Below, one piece after another: positions 35,235 to 43,989 of a stretch of DNA of 64,000 nt (the stretch's first letter is position 1; each line of letters opens with the position of its first letter). This stretch comes from Maribellus luteus (GTDB lineage: Bacteria; Bacteroidota; Bacteroidia; Bacteroidales; Prolixibacteraceae). The DNA lies in assembly GCF_003576475.1 (NCBI RefSeq), contig NZ_QWGR01000001.1, positions 496,001-560,000 on the forward strand, read 5' to 3'. The position numbers and the translations under genes were made by a program. Under the pieces are notes generated by a model. That model made no database searches, was not told the DNA's origin, and saw nothing but the letters and a program-made list of their open reading frames with translations.

Positions 35235-37070
35235 ATGACTAAAAAGCGTTCGCCCTGGTTTTGGGTTCCCACACTTTATTTTGCCGAAGGACTTCCGTAT
35301 GTGATGGTAATGACCCTCTCGGTAATCATGTACAAACGCCTCGGAATATCAAATGCACAATTTGCACTTTACACCAGCTGGTTGTACCTGCCTTGGGTAA
35401 TTAAACCTTTGTGGAGCCCGGTTGTCGACCTGTTCAAAACCAAACGCTACTGGATCGTGATCATGCAATTGCTGATCGGTGCCGGTTTGGCGGGCGTGGC
35501 CTTTACTATTCCGGCCGATAATTTTTTCCGCTACACCATGGCTTTCTTTTGGCTGCTGGCTTTTAGCTCGGCTACGCACGACATTGCCGCAGATGGTTAT
35601 TACATGCTCGAATTATCGTCGGGCGACCAGGCATTTTTTGTGGGTATCAGAAGTACTTTCTACCGTTTTGCCATGTTAACCGGGCAGGGCCTCCTGGTAA
35701 TTCTGGCCGGTACTCTGGAAACAGCCACGGGCTTGCCTCCCTTGAAAGTGGAGGTGGAAGCTCAGCGCAACTCAATTGAGCAGGTTGCTTTCAATCCAAC
35801 CCAGTTTTCTGCATTAAATGAAACGGGTGAAACCTACTTTGTTTCTCCCGAATCGCTGGCAATTCCTATTGGAACAATCGCTACTGCGGATGCTGACTCG
35901 GTGATTAAGTTGGTTGAAGAGTGGAACATCGGACAGGGATTTTATTCGAAGGAAGAAAAGGTTTCAAAGGATAAGAAACCGGGACTTTGGAAAAAATACG
36001 TGGTAATTCCTTTGGAGACATCGTTGAAAAGGCTCTTTAATTCTGAAGAGAAAAGAGTAAGTGCCGAAGCCGGGAATTATGCCATACTCCCGATTCAGTT
36101 GTCCCAAAAACCGGATGCCGGAGACCGGCTGGTTTTGAATTTTGGTTTTGACAAAGGCGACAACAGCATTCGGCTGATTCATGAATACCGTTACGAGTTT
36201 AATGAAAGTAACTGGAATAAACCGGCTTTTGCTGTGGTTCAGCTCGATTCGAAACTGAACAAGCCTACGCAGGCCAGTTTTGTTGGGCGTTCAGGAAATA
36301 TTCGCTTTGCGTGGCTGGTGGTTTTTGTTGTAATCGCCACTCTTTTTGTGGTGTTTCACCTGTACCACCGCTTTATATTGCCGCGGCCGGCCAGCGATGT
36401 GGCAGCAAAATCAAACGGAAAGGGAATTTGGGGCGAGTTTCTGGAGACTTTTGCCAGCTTCTTCCGAATGAAGCAGCTTGGTGCGGCCTTGTTGTTTATG
36501 CTGCTTTACCGCTTGGCTGAATCGCAACTCGTAAAAATGGCTTCACCGTTTTTACTGGATGCAAAAGAAGCCGGAGGCCTGGGGCTTACCACAGGCGACC
36601 TGGGTCTTGTTTACGGCACTGCCGGAATGATTGCGCTTACCGTCGGGGGAATTCTCGGTGGGGTAGTAGCTTCCAGAAACGGCCTGAAATACTGGATTTG
36701 GTGGATGGCACTGGCCATTAACCTGCCCAACCTGGGCTACCTTTTGTTGTCGGTATTTACGCCCGATTCGCTGTGGTATGTAATGGCGGCGGTAGTGGTC
36801 GAACAGTTTGGCTACGGCTTTGGGTTTACAGCCTATATGTTGTACCTGATTTACATTGCACAGGGAAAATACCAAACCGCCCATTATGCCATTGCCACCG
36901 GATTTATGGCACTCGGGATGATGATTCCGGGGATGATGAGTGGCTGGTTGCAGGAGATTTTGGGGTATCAGCACTTTTTTGTCTGGGTGATGATTTGTAC
37001 ACTGCCCATTTTTGCCGTGATCCCTTTCCTGAAAATAGATCGCAGTTTTGGGATTCGCGAGAACAAATAA
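35235..37070 (+). CDS. AmpG-like MFS permease with large extramembrane insert
   Basis: 611 residues. The start SPWFWVPTLYFAEGLPYVMVMTLSVIMYKRLG is characteristic of AmpG/acetyl-CoA-transporter-type MFS proteins, which import anhydro-muropeptides or related sugars. Helices cover about 1-170 and 355-600. Between them is a soluble insert of about 180 residues (roughly 172-350), not present in E. coli AmpG, which should sit on one side of the membrane. It belongs to the GT2-DUF4922-SpoIID transcript, supporting a cell-wall sugar salvage role. The substrate is inferred. Confidence 0.8.
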   Translation: MTKKRSPWFWVPTLYFAEGLPYVMVMTLSVIMYKRLGISNAQFALYTSWLYLPWVIKPLWSPVVDLFKTKRYWIVIMQLLIGAGLAGVAFTIPADNFFRYTMAFFWLLAFSSATHDIAADGYYMLELSSGDQAFFVGIRSTFYRFAMLTGQGLLVILAGTLETATGLPPLKVEVEAQRNSIEQVAFNPTQFSALNETGETYFVSPESLAIPIGTIATADADSVIKLVEEWNIGQGFYSKEEKVSKDKKPGLWKKYVVIPLETSLKRLFNSEEKRVSAEAGNYAILPIQLSQKPDAGDRLVLNFGFDKGDNSIRLIHEYRYEFNESNWNKPAFAVVQLDSKLNKPTQASFVGRSGNIRFAWLVVFVVIATLFVVFHLYHRFILPRPASDVAAKSNGKGIWGEFLETFASFFRMKQLGAALLFMLLYRLAESQLVKMASPFLLDAKEAGGLGLTTGDLGLVYGTAGMIALTVGGILGGVVASRNGLKYWIWWMALAINLPNLGYLLLSVFTPDSLWYVMAAVVVEQFGYGFGFTAYMLYLIYIAQGKYQTAHYAIATGFMALGMMIPGMMSGWLQEILGYQHFFVWVMICTLPIFAVIPFLKIDRSFGIRENK

Positions 37071-37147
37071 ACCGCTTCTTCGTGCCGGTGGCAGGTAGAT
37101 TTTGCCCAAAATATTTTACATTTAGCTTTTCATAAAATCAGTAAAAC

Positions 37148-37681
37148 ATGGAAGAATTAACCGTTGGAACAAGGGTGGAACACCCAAGATATGGCGAAGG
37201 AATTGTTAGCAAGGACAATATTACCGCTTACGAGATTTTTTTTGAGCGCGGCGGTAAAATTGAGATCACCAAACGAAATACCGACCTGAAGGTGCTAAAC
37301 CTGAATCAAACAGGAGCCAAGTCGGGTTTGTCAATCAGGGATTTTGAAAAAGTGATGACTTACGTGTTGGATCAATACGGGGCATTGAGTGAAATTGTAC
37401 CGCTGGGCGAAAAGTGGCAGGGAGGAACATTGTTGATGCAGCCGGCAAATCCTGCACTTCAGCCAAAAGAAATCCCGATCGAAACTTTTTTCCACAAAAT
37501 TGTGATGCTGCGCGATCGTTTGAGGGTACTCGAACAAAACATCAACAGCAGCAATGTGCTTTCCGACGAGGAAAAAGTGAACCTCCAGCAATACATTACG
37601 CGTGTGTATGGCTCGCTGACGACTTTTAACGTTCTTTTCTCAGAAAAAGACCATTATTTTGTAGGAGTTAAATCGAAATAA
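37148..37681 (+). CDS. Small protein with Tudor-like N-terminal domain
   Basis: 177 residues, soluble. The first 60 residues (GTRVEHPRYGEGIVSKDNIT) match the small Tudor-like beta-barrel at the C-terminus of UvrD/PcrA helicases, which binds RNA polymerase. The remaining part is helical and unfamiliar. It is common as a hypothetical protein in Bacteroidota. A strong terminator follows. Binding of RNA polymerase or nucleic acid is only suggested by the fold. Confidence 0.65.
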   Translation: MEELTVGTRVEHPRYGEGIVSKDNITAYEIFFERGGKIEITKRNTDLKVLNLNQTGAKSGLSIRDFEKVMTYVLDQYGALSEIVPLGEKWQGGTLLMQPANPALQPKEIPIETFFHKIVMLRDRLRVLEQNINSSNVLSDEEKVNLQQYITRVYGSLTTFNVLFSEKDHYFVGVKSK

Positions 37682-37687
37682 CAAAAG

Positions 37688-37716
37688 GCGGGAGGTGCAG
37701 AACCACCCGCTTTTTT
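37688..37716 (+). terminator. Intrinsic terminator after the Tudor-like gene
   Basis: GCGGG-A-GGT pairs with ACC-A-CCCGC around a GCAGA loop (one internal A-A mismatch), followed by six U. It lies 7 bases past the stop and rules out the upstream start of the next gene. Confidence 0.88.
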
Positions 37717-37733
37717 GCTTAAAATATAAACCA

Positions 37734-38636
37734 ATGAGACCAATTTTATTATTTGTAATGACCATGTTAATTTGTGTGGGTGTTGATGCCCAAAACGAAG
37801 TATTGAAAGTTTGGCCCAACGGTGCACCCAACGATAACGGAATGAGAGAGCCGGAAGAAAAATACGACGGAGTTCGTGTAAAAAATGTATCGGAAGCCGA
37901 GATGTATGTTTTTCTCCCCGAAAAGGAAATAAACACCGGGGCAGCCGTTTTAATTTGCCCGGGTGGAGGCTATGTTATTGAGGCGATGGACCACGAAGGG
38001 TACGATATGGCCCGTTTTTTCCAGGAAAAAGGGATTGCAGGGATTGTGCTGAAATACCGTCTTCCATACGGGCACGATGAGGTGCCGTCGAGCGATGCAC
38101 GCCGGGCCATGCGCATTGTCCGTGCCAATGCCGAAAAATGGGGAATCAACCCGGAGAAAGTCGGAATTGCCGGTTCATCGGCGGGGGGGCATCTGGCTTC
38201 CACGGCCGGAACTGTATTTGACGAAGGAAATGCTCAAAGCAATGACGCGGTGGAGAAAATGAGCTGCCGCCCCGATTTCATGCTGCTTTTGTACCCGGTT
38301 ATTACCATGAACGAAGAATTTACGCACATGGGATCGAGGGGAAACCTGATAGGTAGCGAGCATAAGCTAAAATTGGTTCGGAAATATTCCAACGAGTTAA
38401 ATGTGAACGCACAAACGCCGCCCACGTTTTTGATTTTGGCTGACGATGACAAGGCAGTGCCTCCTCGAAATTCGATTGAGTTTTACTCGGCGCTGAAACG
38501 TAATAATGTACCGGCCGAGATGCATATTTTTCAAAAAGGTGGTCACGGATTTGGCATGCGGCAGGAAGGATTGCCCGCCAATAACTGGCCCAATTTGTTT
38601 GTTGACTGGTTAAAAGCAAGAGAAGTAATTGAATGA
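37734..38636 (+). CDS. Exported alpha/beta-hydrolase, acetyl-esterase type
   Basis: 300 residues from the ATG giving MRPILLFVMTML, which starts a signal peptide ending VGVDAQ; the longer frame would begin inside the terminator. The oxyanion motif CPGGGYVIEAMDHEGYDMA, nucleophile GSSAGGHLAS, the Asp in LILADDDKAVPP and His in KGGHGFGM form the catalytic set of esterase family members often annotated as xylan acetyl esterases or BD-FAE-like. Likely deacetylates plant polysaccharide fragments in the periplasm. It stands alone behind a terminator. Confidence 0.85.
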   Translation: MRPILLFVMTMLICVGVDAQNEVLKVWPNGAPNDNGMREPEEKYDGVRVKNVSEAEMYVFLPEKEINTGAAVLICPGGGYVIEAMDHEGYDMARFFQEKGIAGIVLKYRLPYGHDEVPSSDARRAMRIVRANAEKWGINPEKVGIAGSSAGGHLASTAGTVFDEGNAQSNDAVEKMSCRPDFMLLLYPVITMNEEFTHMGSRGNLIGSEHKLKLVRKYSNELNVNAQTPPTFLILADDDKAVPPRNSIEFYSALKRNNVPAEMHIFQKGGHGFGMRQEGLPANNWPNLFVDWLKAREVIE

Positions 38637-38727
38637 TGATTGAAGATTAACGATTTCAGAAGTTTATCTAATTGAGGGAAAATCTGTCGTCTGCATTCGT
38701 TAATCAACATTCTAAAATCAAATAAAA

Positions 38728-39264
38728 ATGAGCACACATCCTCTAAAGGTTTTAAAATATTGTCCTAAATGTGGTTCCGAAAAGTTTGCGCCGTCGGGCG
38801 AACGATCGCTAAAATGCGGGAACTGTGGTTTTCATTATTTTGTAAATTCTGCGGCTGCTGTGGCAGCACTAATTACTGACGACGAAGGGAAATTAATGCT
38901 GGTAACGCGGGGCGTGGAACCCGATTACGGAAAACTGGACCTGCCCGGTGGCTTTGTCGATCCGATGGAAACAGCCGAAGAAGCTGTAACAAGAGAGCTA
39001 TCGGAAGAACTCGGTTTGAAGGTTACAAGCCTCGGGTATTTATTTTCGGCTCCGAACGAGTACATCTTCTCCGAGTTCAAGGTTTTTACGCTGGATCTTG
39101 CCTTTAAAGTGCGTGTAGAATCGGTGGAAAACTTGAAGGCGATGGATGATATTCTGGCTTACCGTTTTTATGCTGAAAATGAGTTCGATTACAACGATAT
39201 CCCGGCTCCGTCGATCAATGGCTTTGTCAGAAGGTATTTTGAAAGCTTAAACAAAAAGAAATAG
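38728..39264 (+). CDS. Nudix hydrolase with zinc ribbon
   Basis: 178 residues. An N-terminal zinc ribbon (CPKCG ... CGNCG) is followed by a Nudix domain whose box reads GGFVDPMETAEEAVTRELSE-ELG. The ribbon-plus-Nudix layout resembles NADH pyrophosphatase (NudC) but lacks its N-terminal domain and its SQPWPFPxS motif, so the substrate is some other nucleoside diphosphate derivative. It is flanked by unrelated genes. Confidence 0.88.
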   Translation: MSTHPLKVLKYCPKCGSEKFAPSGERSLKCGNCGFHYFVNSAAAVAALITDDEGKLMLVTRGVEPDYGKLDLPGGFVDPMETAEEAVTRELSEELGLKVTSLGYLFSAPNEYIFSEFKVFTLDLAFKVRVESVENLKAMDDILAYRFYAENEFDYNDIPAPSINGFVRRYFESLNKKK

Positions 39265-39290
39265 GGAGTAGGTTCGTTAAAAGACAAAGG

Positions 39291-40559
39291 ATGAAACAAA
39301 CACAGCTGATTTTTTATTTGATATTATTTGTGCTGTACTCTAACGGGCAGGAGAGGTTTGTTTTATCGGGGAAAGTTATAGATTCAAATACAAAGGAACC
39401 TCTTCCGTATGCAACAGTTGCTTATCCTGACAAATCGATCGGTACTATTTCCGACTTGAATGGGAATTATTCGCTACCGCTTGTCATGATGAAGGAATCA
39501 GATAGTATTGTGGTCTCCTATATTGGTTACGAATCTTTCAAAACAACCGTATCTCTGTGCGCGCAAGAGGAAATTATTAAACTTATACCGCTTGTAACTG
39601 AAATTGATGAGGTGGTTGTAAAAGCACAAAAATTCAATCTGAAGCTATTTCTGAAAGAAACGATTACGATTTACAATAAATCGAAGCCCGATTCGCCTCA
39701 TATTGCCATTGCACATTATCGGGAAAAAGCAGAAGAGAATAACCGTTACATAATGTATATGGAAAGCATAGGTTATTCAGTATACGCCGGTACTATGAGC
39801 GATGCAGCACCCTTGTCGAACTATAAGTTCTTTTGTGAAAACTCAAAATGTTTGGTCACAAATCCGGAGTGGGTAAAGTATACGGAAAATATTCCTGGTC
39901 ATGACATCCGGGTAGTACCTCCTTCCGGAGGTTCTAACCTGAACTTGTTTCGAATGATGGAACTAAACGGAATTCTTTCTCCAAAATATGTTGGGAAGTT
40001 TAGCTTTCAATTAGATTCAACTTACTACATTGGAAATAATGCTGTTTATTCGGTTGCGTACAAAGGAAAAGATGAAATCGGAACAATTGATATTTATGCA
40101 GATAGCAAGCAGGTAGTTAAAATTGATTGTAATACCGGTGGTTTGTGGAGCACTGCTTTTCATAAAAGGGTGGGGACCAATGCCTGTATTCGTTTCAACT
40201 ATTTTAACGATACTCCTTATATTTCAGCGATTTCCAGTACCTATGAACATAAGGGCCTAAAACATTCTATCAATCTGGAGATATTAGTGCAGAAGTATTT
40301 CAATTTCGAACTTAACAAAGATGAATACTGGAGCTTAAATAGCTACGATAACAATCCATACATTCAGTATTTTGAGGGAGACTGGATGAATTACAATATT
40401 CCCAAAGAATTGGATTATTCGAAAATCGCAAATGACTTAAGTTCCGGAGTTAAAAACCTTGAAGCACAATTTGTGTCTTATTCCGGACGTTGGTTTTCCG
40501 GTAAAAAAGGAAATGAAACAGCTCGGAAAATAATTCAAACATTAAAAAGTAACTTTTGA
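39291..40559 (+). CDS. CarboxypepD_reg-like domain protein
   Basis: 422 residues with a signal peptide (IFYLILFVLYSNGQ). Residues about 22-105 form a carboxypeptidase regulatory-like beta-sandwich (FVLSGKVIDSNTKEPLPYAT ... YIGYESF), the same domain that starts many SusC and adhesin proteins. The remaining 300 residues, with LNLFRMMELNGILSP and repeated beta-type segments, are not recognisable. Similar outer-membrane-associated proteins of unknown function are frequent in Bacteroidota. Local A/T content is higher than in its neighbours. Confidence 0.7.
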   Translation: MKQTQLIFYLILFVLYSNGQERFVLSGKVIDSNTKEPLPYATVAYPDKSIGTISDLNGNYSLPLVMMKESDSIVVSYIGYESFKTTVSLCAQEEIIKLIPLVTEIDEVVVKAQKFNLKLFLKETITIYNKSKPDSPHIAIAHYREKAEENNRYIMYMESIGYSVYAGTMSDAAPLSNYKFFCENSKCLVTNPEWVKYTENIPGHDIRVVPPSGGSNLNLFRMMELNGILSPKYVGKFSFQLDSTYYIGNNAVYSVAYKGKDEIGTIDIYADSKQVVKIDCNTGGLWSTAFHKRVGTNACIRFNYFNDTPYISAISSTYEHKGLKHSINLEILVQKYFNFELNKDEYWSLNSYDNNPYIQYFEGDWMNYNIPKELDYSKIANDLSSGVKNLEAQFVSYSGRWFSGKKGNETARKIIQTLKSNF

Positions 40560-40607
40560 TTAAAGATTCAATCCGGGATAAGGTTGAAAGTGCAAATAAA
40601 TACAAAC

Positions 40608-42389
40608 ATGAAAGATATAATTCAGCAACGGCTAACTGCCCTTCGTGCAGAAATGAGTAAAGCAGAAGTGGATGCCTGGTATATTTCGGGCACTGATCCT
40701 CACTCAAGCGAATACCTGCCCAAACGGTGGGAAACCCGTGAATTTATCTCGGGATTTACCGGTTCGTACGGTGTGGTGGCGGTTACGAAGAACAAAGCCG
40801 CTTTGTGGACCGATTCGCGGTATTTTTTGCAGGCAGCCGGTGAGTTGGAAGGAACGGGTATTGAAATGATGAAGTTGCGCGTGCCGGATGCAGTTCCGCC
40901 AGCGGAGTGGCTGGCACAAAACCTGTCGGCCGGCAGCAAACTGGGGATAGATACGCAAACCGTGAGTGTTGCGGAGTTTCGCAATCTTCAAAGAACATTG
41001 GTTAAAACAGGTATTGAACTGGTGGAAACGCCCGACTTGCTGGAGCCTGTTTGGAAAGACCGTCCCGCTATTCCTTCTGATAAAGCTTTTGAGTTGGAGC
41101 TTCAGTATGCCGGATTGCCGGGAACCGAAAAGCAGCAGACAGTTGCCAGCAAACTGGCAAAAAAAGGAGCCGAGCTGCAAATTGTTTCAATGCTCGACGA
41201 ACTGGCGTGGTTGTATAACCTACGGGGTTCTGATGTATCTTACAATCCGGTGTTTACAGGTTTTGCGGTGGTTGGAGCCACAGAAAGCATCCTTTTTGTG
41301 GATGCCCAAAAGATAGATTCAGCACTAAAATTAAAGCTCGAAGCCGATGGCGTTCAGCTAAAAGCCTATACCGACTTTTATCGTTTCCTTTCCGAAATAA
41401 ATGGTAAAAAGATATTTGTTGATCCCGGAACGCTGAATTATGCGGCGTACAGCTTGTTGTCTGAAAAGAACGAAATACTGGAGGGGACCTCAGTTGTGGC
41501 GCTGTTAAAAGCGCAGAAAAATGCCACCGAAATTGAGGGTTTCCGAAGAGCTATGGTAAAAGACGGCGTTGCCCTGGTAGAATTTCTGTACTGGTTGAAA
41601 GAAACAGTGGGAGAGAAGCCTGTTACTGATTATGACGCGGGGGTGAAACTGGCTGAATTTCGTTCGAAGCAGGAAGGTTTTAAGGGGGAAAGTTTCCCTC
41701 CGATTGTGGGCTACAAAGGGCGTGGTGCAATCGTTCATTTACACATCGGTCCCAACGATGGCTTGCCGTTGGAAGCCGACGGAGCTTTGCTTTTCGATTC
41801 GGGGGGGCAATACCTGGACGGGACCACAGATGTCACGCGAACCGTTGCACTTGGGCCGGTTTCCGAGCAGTTTAAAACCGATTATACCCTGGTGTTAAAA
41901 GGAATGATTGGTCTTACGCTGGCTAAATTTCCGTACGGTACAAAAGGCTGCCATATCGATATTCTGGCGCGGCAGGCACTGTGGGAAAACGGAATGAATT
42001 ACGGTCACGGTACGGGCCATGGAGTGGGGCATTTCCTGAACGTGCACGAAGGACCGATGGCCATTCGTCAGGAATACAACGAAAATCCGATTCTTCCGGG
42101 TAATGTATTGTCGAACGAGCCCGCATTTTATCGCGAGGGAGAGTATGGAATCCGTACCGAAAACATGATCGTATGTGTGGAATGCGAAGAAACCGGATAC
42201 GGCCGTTTTCTGGGCTTTGAAACCCTGACACTTTGCCCGATCGATACTTCGCTGATCAAATCCGGTTTATTAAGCGACCGCGAAAAAAACTGGGTAAACG
42301 AATACCATGCAGAAGTTAAACGCAGACTTAAACCCGTTCTGAATACAAGCCTGCATTCCTTTCTTGATGAGTTAACGAATGCAATCTAA
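40608..42389 (+). CDS. Aminopeptidase P family protein (Xaa-Pro aminopeptidase, M24B)
   Basis: 593 residues from the ATG giving MKDIIQQRLTALRAEM; eight codons upstream is another ATG that is less likely. Two creatinase-type N-terminal domains precede the pita-bread catalytic domain. Metal ligands are visible: the two Asp in YLDGTTDVTRT, His in GHGTGHGVGHFLNVHEGP, Glu in NEPAFY and in RTENMIVCVE. It removes N-terminal residues before proline. The length fits the long three-domain form. Its stop codon overlaps that of the convergent kinase gene. Confidence 0.93.
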   Translation: MKDIIQQRLTALRAEMSKAEVDAWYISGTDPHSSEYLPKRWETREFISGFTGSYGVVAVTKNKAALWTDSRYFLQAAGELEGTGIEMMKLRVPDAVPPAEWLAQNLSAGSKLGIDTQTVSVAEFRNLQRTLVKTGIELVETPDLLEPVWKDRPAIPSDKAFELELQYAGLPGTEKQQTVASKLAKKGAELQIVSMLDELAWLYNLRGSDVSYNPVFTGFAVVGATESILFVDAQKIDSALKLKLEADGVQLKAYTDFYRFLSEINGKKIFVDPGTLNYAAYSLLSEKNEILEGTSVVALLKAQKNATEIEGFRRAMVKDGVALVEFLYWLKETVGEKPVTDYDAGVKLAEFRSKQEGFKGESFPPIVGYKGRGAIVHLHIGPNDGLPLEADGALLFDSGGQYLDGTTDVTRTVALGPVSEQFKTDYTLVLKGMIGLTLAKFPYGTKGCHIDILARQALWENGMNYGHGTGHGVGHFLNVHEGPMAIRQEYNENPILPGNVLSNEPAFYREGEYGIRTENMIVCVECEETGYGRFLGFETLTLCPIDTSLIKSGLLSDREKNWVNEYHAEVKRRLKPVLNTSLHSFLDELTNAI

Positions 42390-43570
42390 GACTGGCTTAT
42401 CGGCAAGGTGAAAAAGAATTTACTCCCGGAGTTCTGTTCGCTTTCCACGCGAATGGAACCTCCGTTTTTTTCCACAAACTCTTTGCACAGAATTAATCCA
42501 AGTCCGGTTCCTTCCTCGTTTTCAGTTCCCGGTCGTTTTACTTTTTCGGTAATTCGGAAAAGCTTATCTCGGGTATCTTTGTCCATTCCAATGCCGTTAT
42601 CTTCTACGCTAAACTCATAGTGTCCGTCAACAGCCGCAGCACTTACCTCAATTTTACCACCATGGTTGGAAAACTTGATTGAATTGGAGATAAGATTTCT
42701 GAAAACGGTTGAAACCATGTTTGGGTCGGCAAAGCAGAGGGTGGTTTCCGGAACAAAGTTTTTAACGTTAATACACTTGTTTCCCGCCTGCTTTTTCAGT
42801 ACTCCGATTGTTTCGGTCACCAATTTGTTTGCATCTATAGCAACGGCGCGTACGGTAATTTGCCCGGTTTGTGAACGCGACCAATCCAGCAGGTTTTGCA
42901 GCAGGTTAAAAGTCAATTTTGAAGAACTCTGCAGGTCTTTTATCAGTTCGATTTTGGTCACTTCGTCTATATCCTGCCAGTTATCGATCAAAAAATCGGT
43001 GAGGCCAAACAGCGCGTTAAACGGGTTTCTGAGGTCGTGGGCAATAATGGAGAAAAATTTATCCTTTGCGGCGTTCGCAATTTCAAGTTCGGCCGTGCGT
43101 TCCTTTACTTTTTCTTCCAAAGACGCATTCAGCAGGAGTAACTCTTCGTTTTGTTTTCGGATTTTTATTTCCTGTAAAAAACTTTTAATGGCTTCTCTTA
43201 CTGTTAAAACCAGGTCGTCTTTGTCCCATGGCTTGGCAATGTAACGGTACAACTTTGCATGGTTAATGGCGTTGCTTATCCCTTCAATATCGGCATGTCC
43301 GGTAAGGAGGATTTTTAATGATCCCGGTGAAAGGTTGTGAATTTCCTTTAGTACTTCATCGCCCTTCATTCCAGGCATAATGTAGTCTGAAATTACCACG
43401 GGAACCCGGATGCCATTTTCTTTTAATTCCTTAAAAAAACCGATGGCATCAGCTCCACTGTCTGATGTTTCAATGTCGTATTCTTCCCCGAAAATATTTA
43501 CAAGTTGTTCTTCAAGTGCCTGCAATATAATTTCCTCGTCGTCAATACATAAAATAACCGGTTTCCCCAT
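42386..43570 (-). CDS. Receiver-histidine kinase hybrid
   Basis: About 394 residues from the ATG giving MGKPVILCIDDEE. A receiver domain (phospho-acceptor Asp in VVISDYIMPGMKGDE, Lys in YIAKPWDKDD) is followed by a coiled coil, a HisKA domain (IIAHDLRNPFNALFGL) and an HATPase domain (NLISNSIKFS; DNGIGMD; GTGLGL). No membrane segment, so cytoplasmic. It starts one base after the single-domain regulator gene and is third in the signalling operon. The receiver-first layout suggests it takes phosphate from the upstream kinase and passes the signal on. Confidence 0.9.
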   Translation of the reverse strand: MGKPVILCIDDEEIILQALEEQLVNIFGEEYDIETSDSGADAIGFFKELKENGIRVPVVISDYIMPGMKGDEVLKEIHNLSPGSLKILLTGHADIEGISNAINHAKLYRYIAKPWDKDDLVLTVREAIKSFLQEIKIRKQNEELLLLNASLEEKVKERTAELEIANAAKDKFFSIIAHDLRNPFNALFGLTDFLIDNWQDIDEVTKIELIKDLQSSSKLTFNLLQNLLDWSRSQTGQITVRAVAIDANKLVTETIGVLKKQAGNKCINVKNFVPETTLCFADPNMVSTVFRNLISNSIKFSNHGGKIEVSAAAVDGHYEFSVEDNGIGMDKDTRDKLFRITEKVKRPGTENEEGTGLGLILCKEFVEKNGGSIRVESEQNSGSKFFFTLPISQS

Positions 43571-43571
43571 T

Positions 43572-43979
43572 TTATTTCCCTTCTTTATCAATCGTTGATA
43601 TCCCTGATTTGATTACTGTTTCCAATTGTTCTGCGGTCCAGGGTTTTTGAATGTAGGCAAACAGATCTGCGTTTTTTTGTGCATTGTGAATTGCTGATTC
43701 ATCAGCTTGGCCTGTAAGCAAAACTTTTACAATGTTGGGGAATTTTTTATGCACTTCTATTAAGAACTCATCGCCTTTTTTCCCGGGCATCAGCCAGTCT
43801 GAAACAATCACCATTACATCAATTCCTTCGTCGGTCAGTTCTTCCAGCACTTCCATTCCCTCTTCGGCATTTTCAGCATACTCGTACATGAATCGATTGC
43901 CAAAAAGGTTTTCGATTTGTTCTCCCAAACTATCCAGAATGATGCTTTCGTCATCAACACACACAATCGCTTGTTTCAT
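43572..43979 (-). CDS. Single-domain response regulator
   Basis: 135 residues, a receiver domain only: acidic pair in CVDDESII, phospho-acceptor Asp in VIVSDWLMPGKKGDE, Thr in VLLTGQADES and Lys in YIQKPWTAEQ. No output domain, so it probably acts as a phosphorelay carrier between the flanking kinases. Spacing is 10 bases from the upstream kinase and 1 base to the hybrid kinase. Its receiver is similar to that of the hybrid, suggesting local duplication. Confidence 0.9.
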   Translation of the reverse strand: MKQAIVCVDDESIILDSLGEQIENLFGNRFMYEYAENAEEGMEVLEELTDEGIDVMVIVSDWLMPGKKGDEFLIEVHKKFPNIVKVLLTGQADESAIHNAQKNADLFAYIQKPWTAEQLETVIKSGISTIDKEGK

Positions 43980-43989
43980 ACAATTTTTT

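Noticed and set aside
37148-37681. UvrD/PcrA helicase fragment
   Set aside because: Only the Tudor-like barrel is shared; there are no helicase motifs and the frame is complete with its own start and terminator.
37695-37733. Upstream ATG for the esterase gene
   Set aside because: It lies within the terminator of the preceding gene and would hide the signal peptide; the later ATG gives a normal signal sequence.
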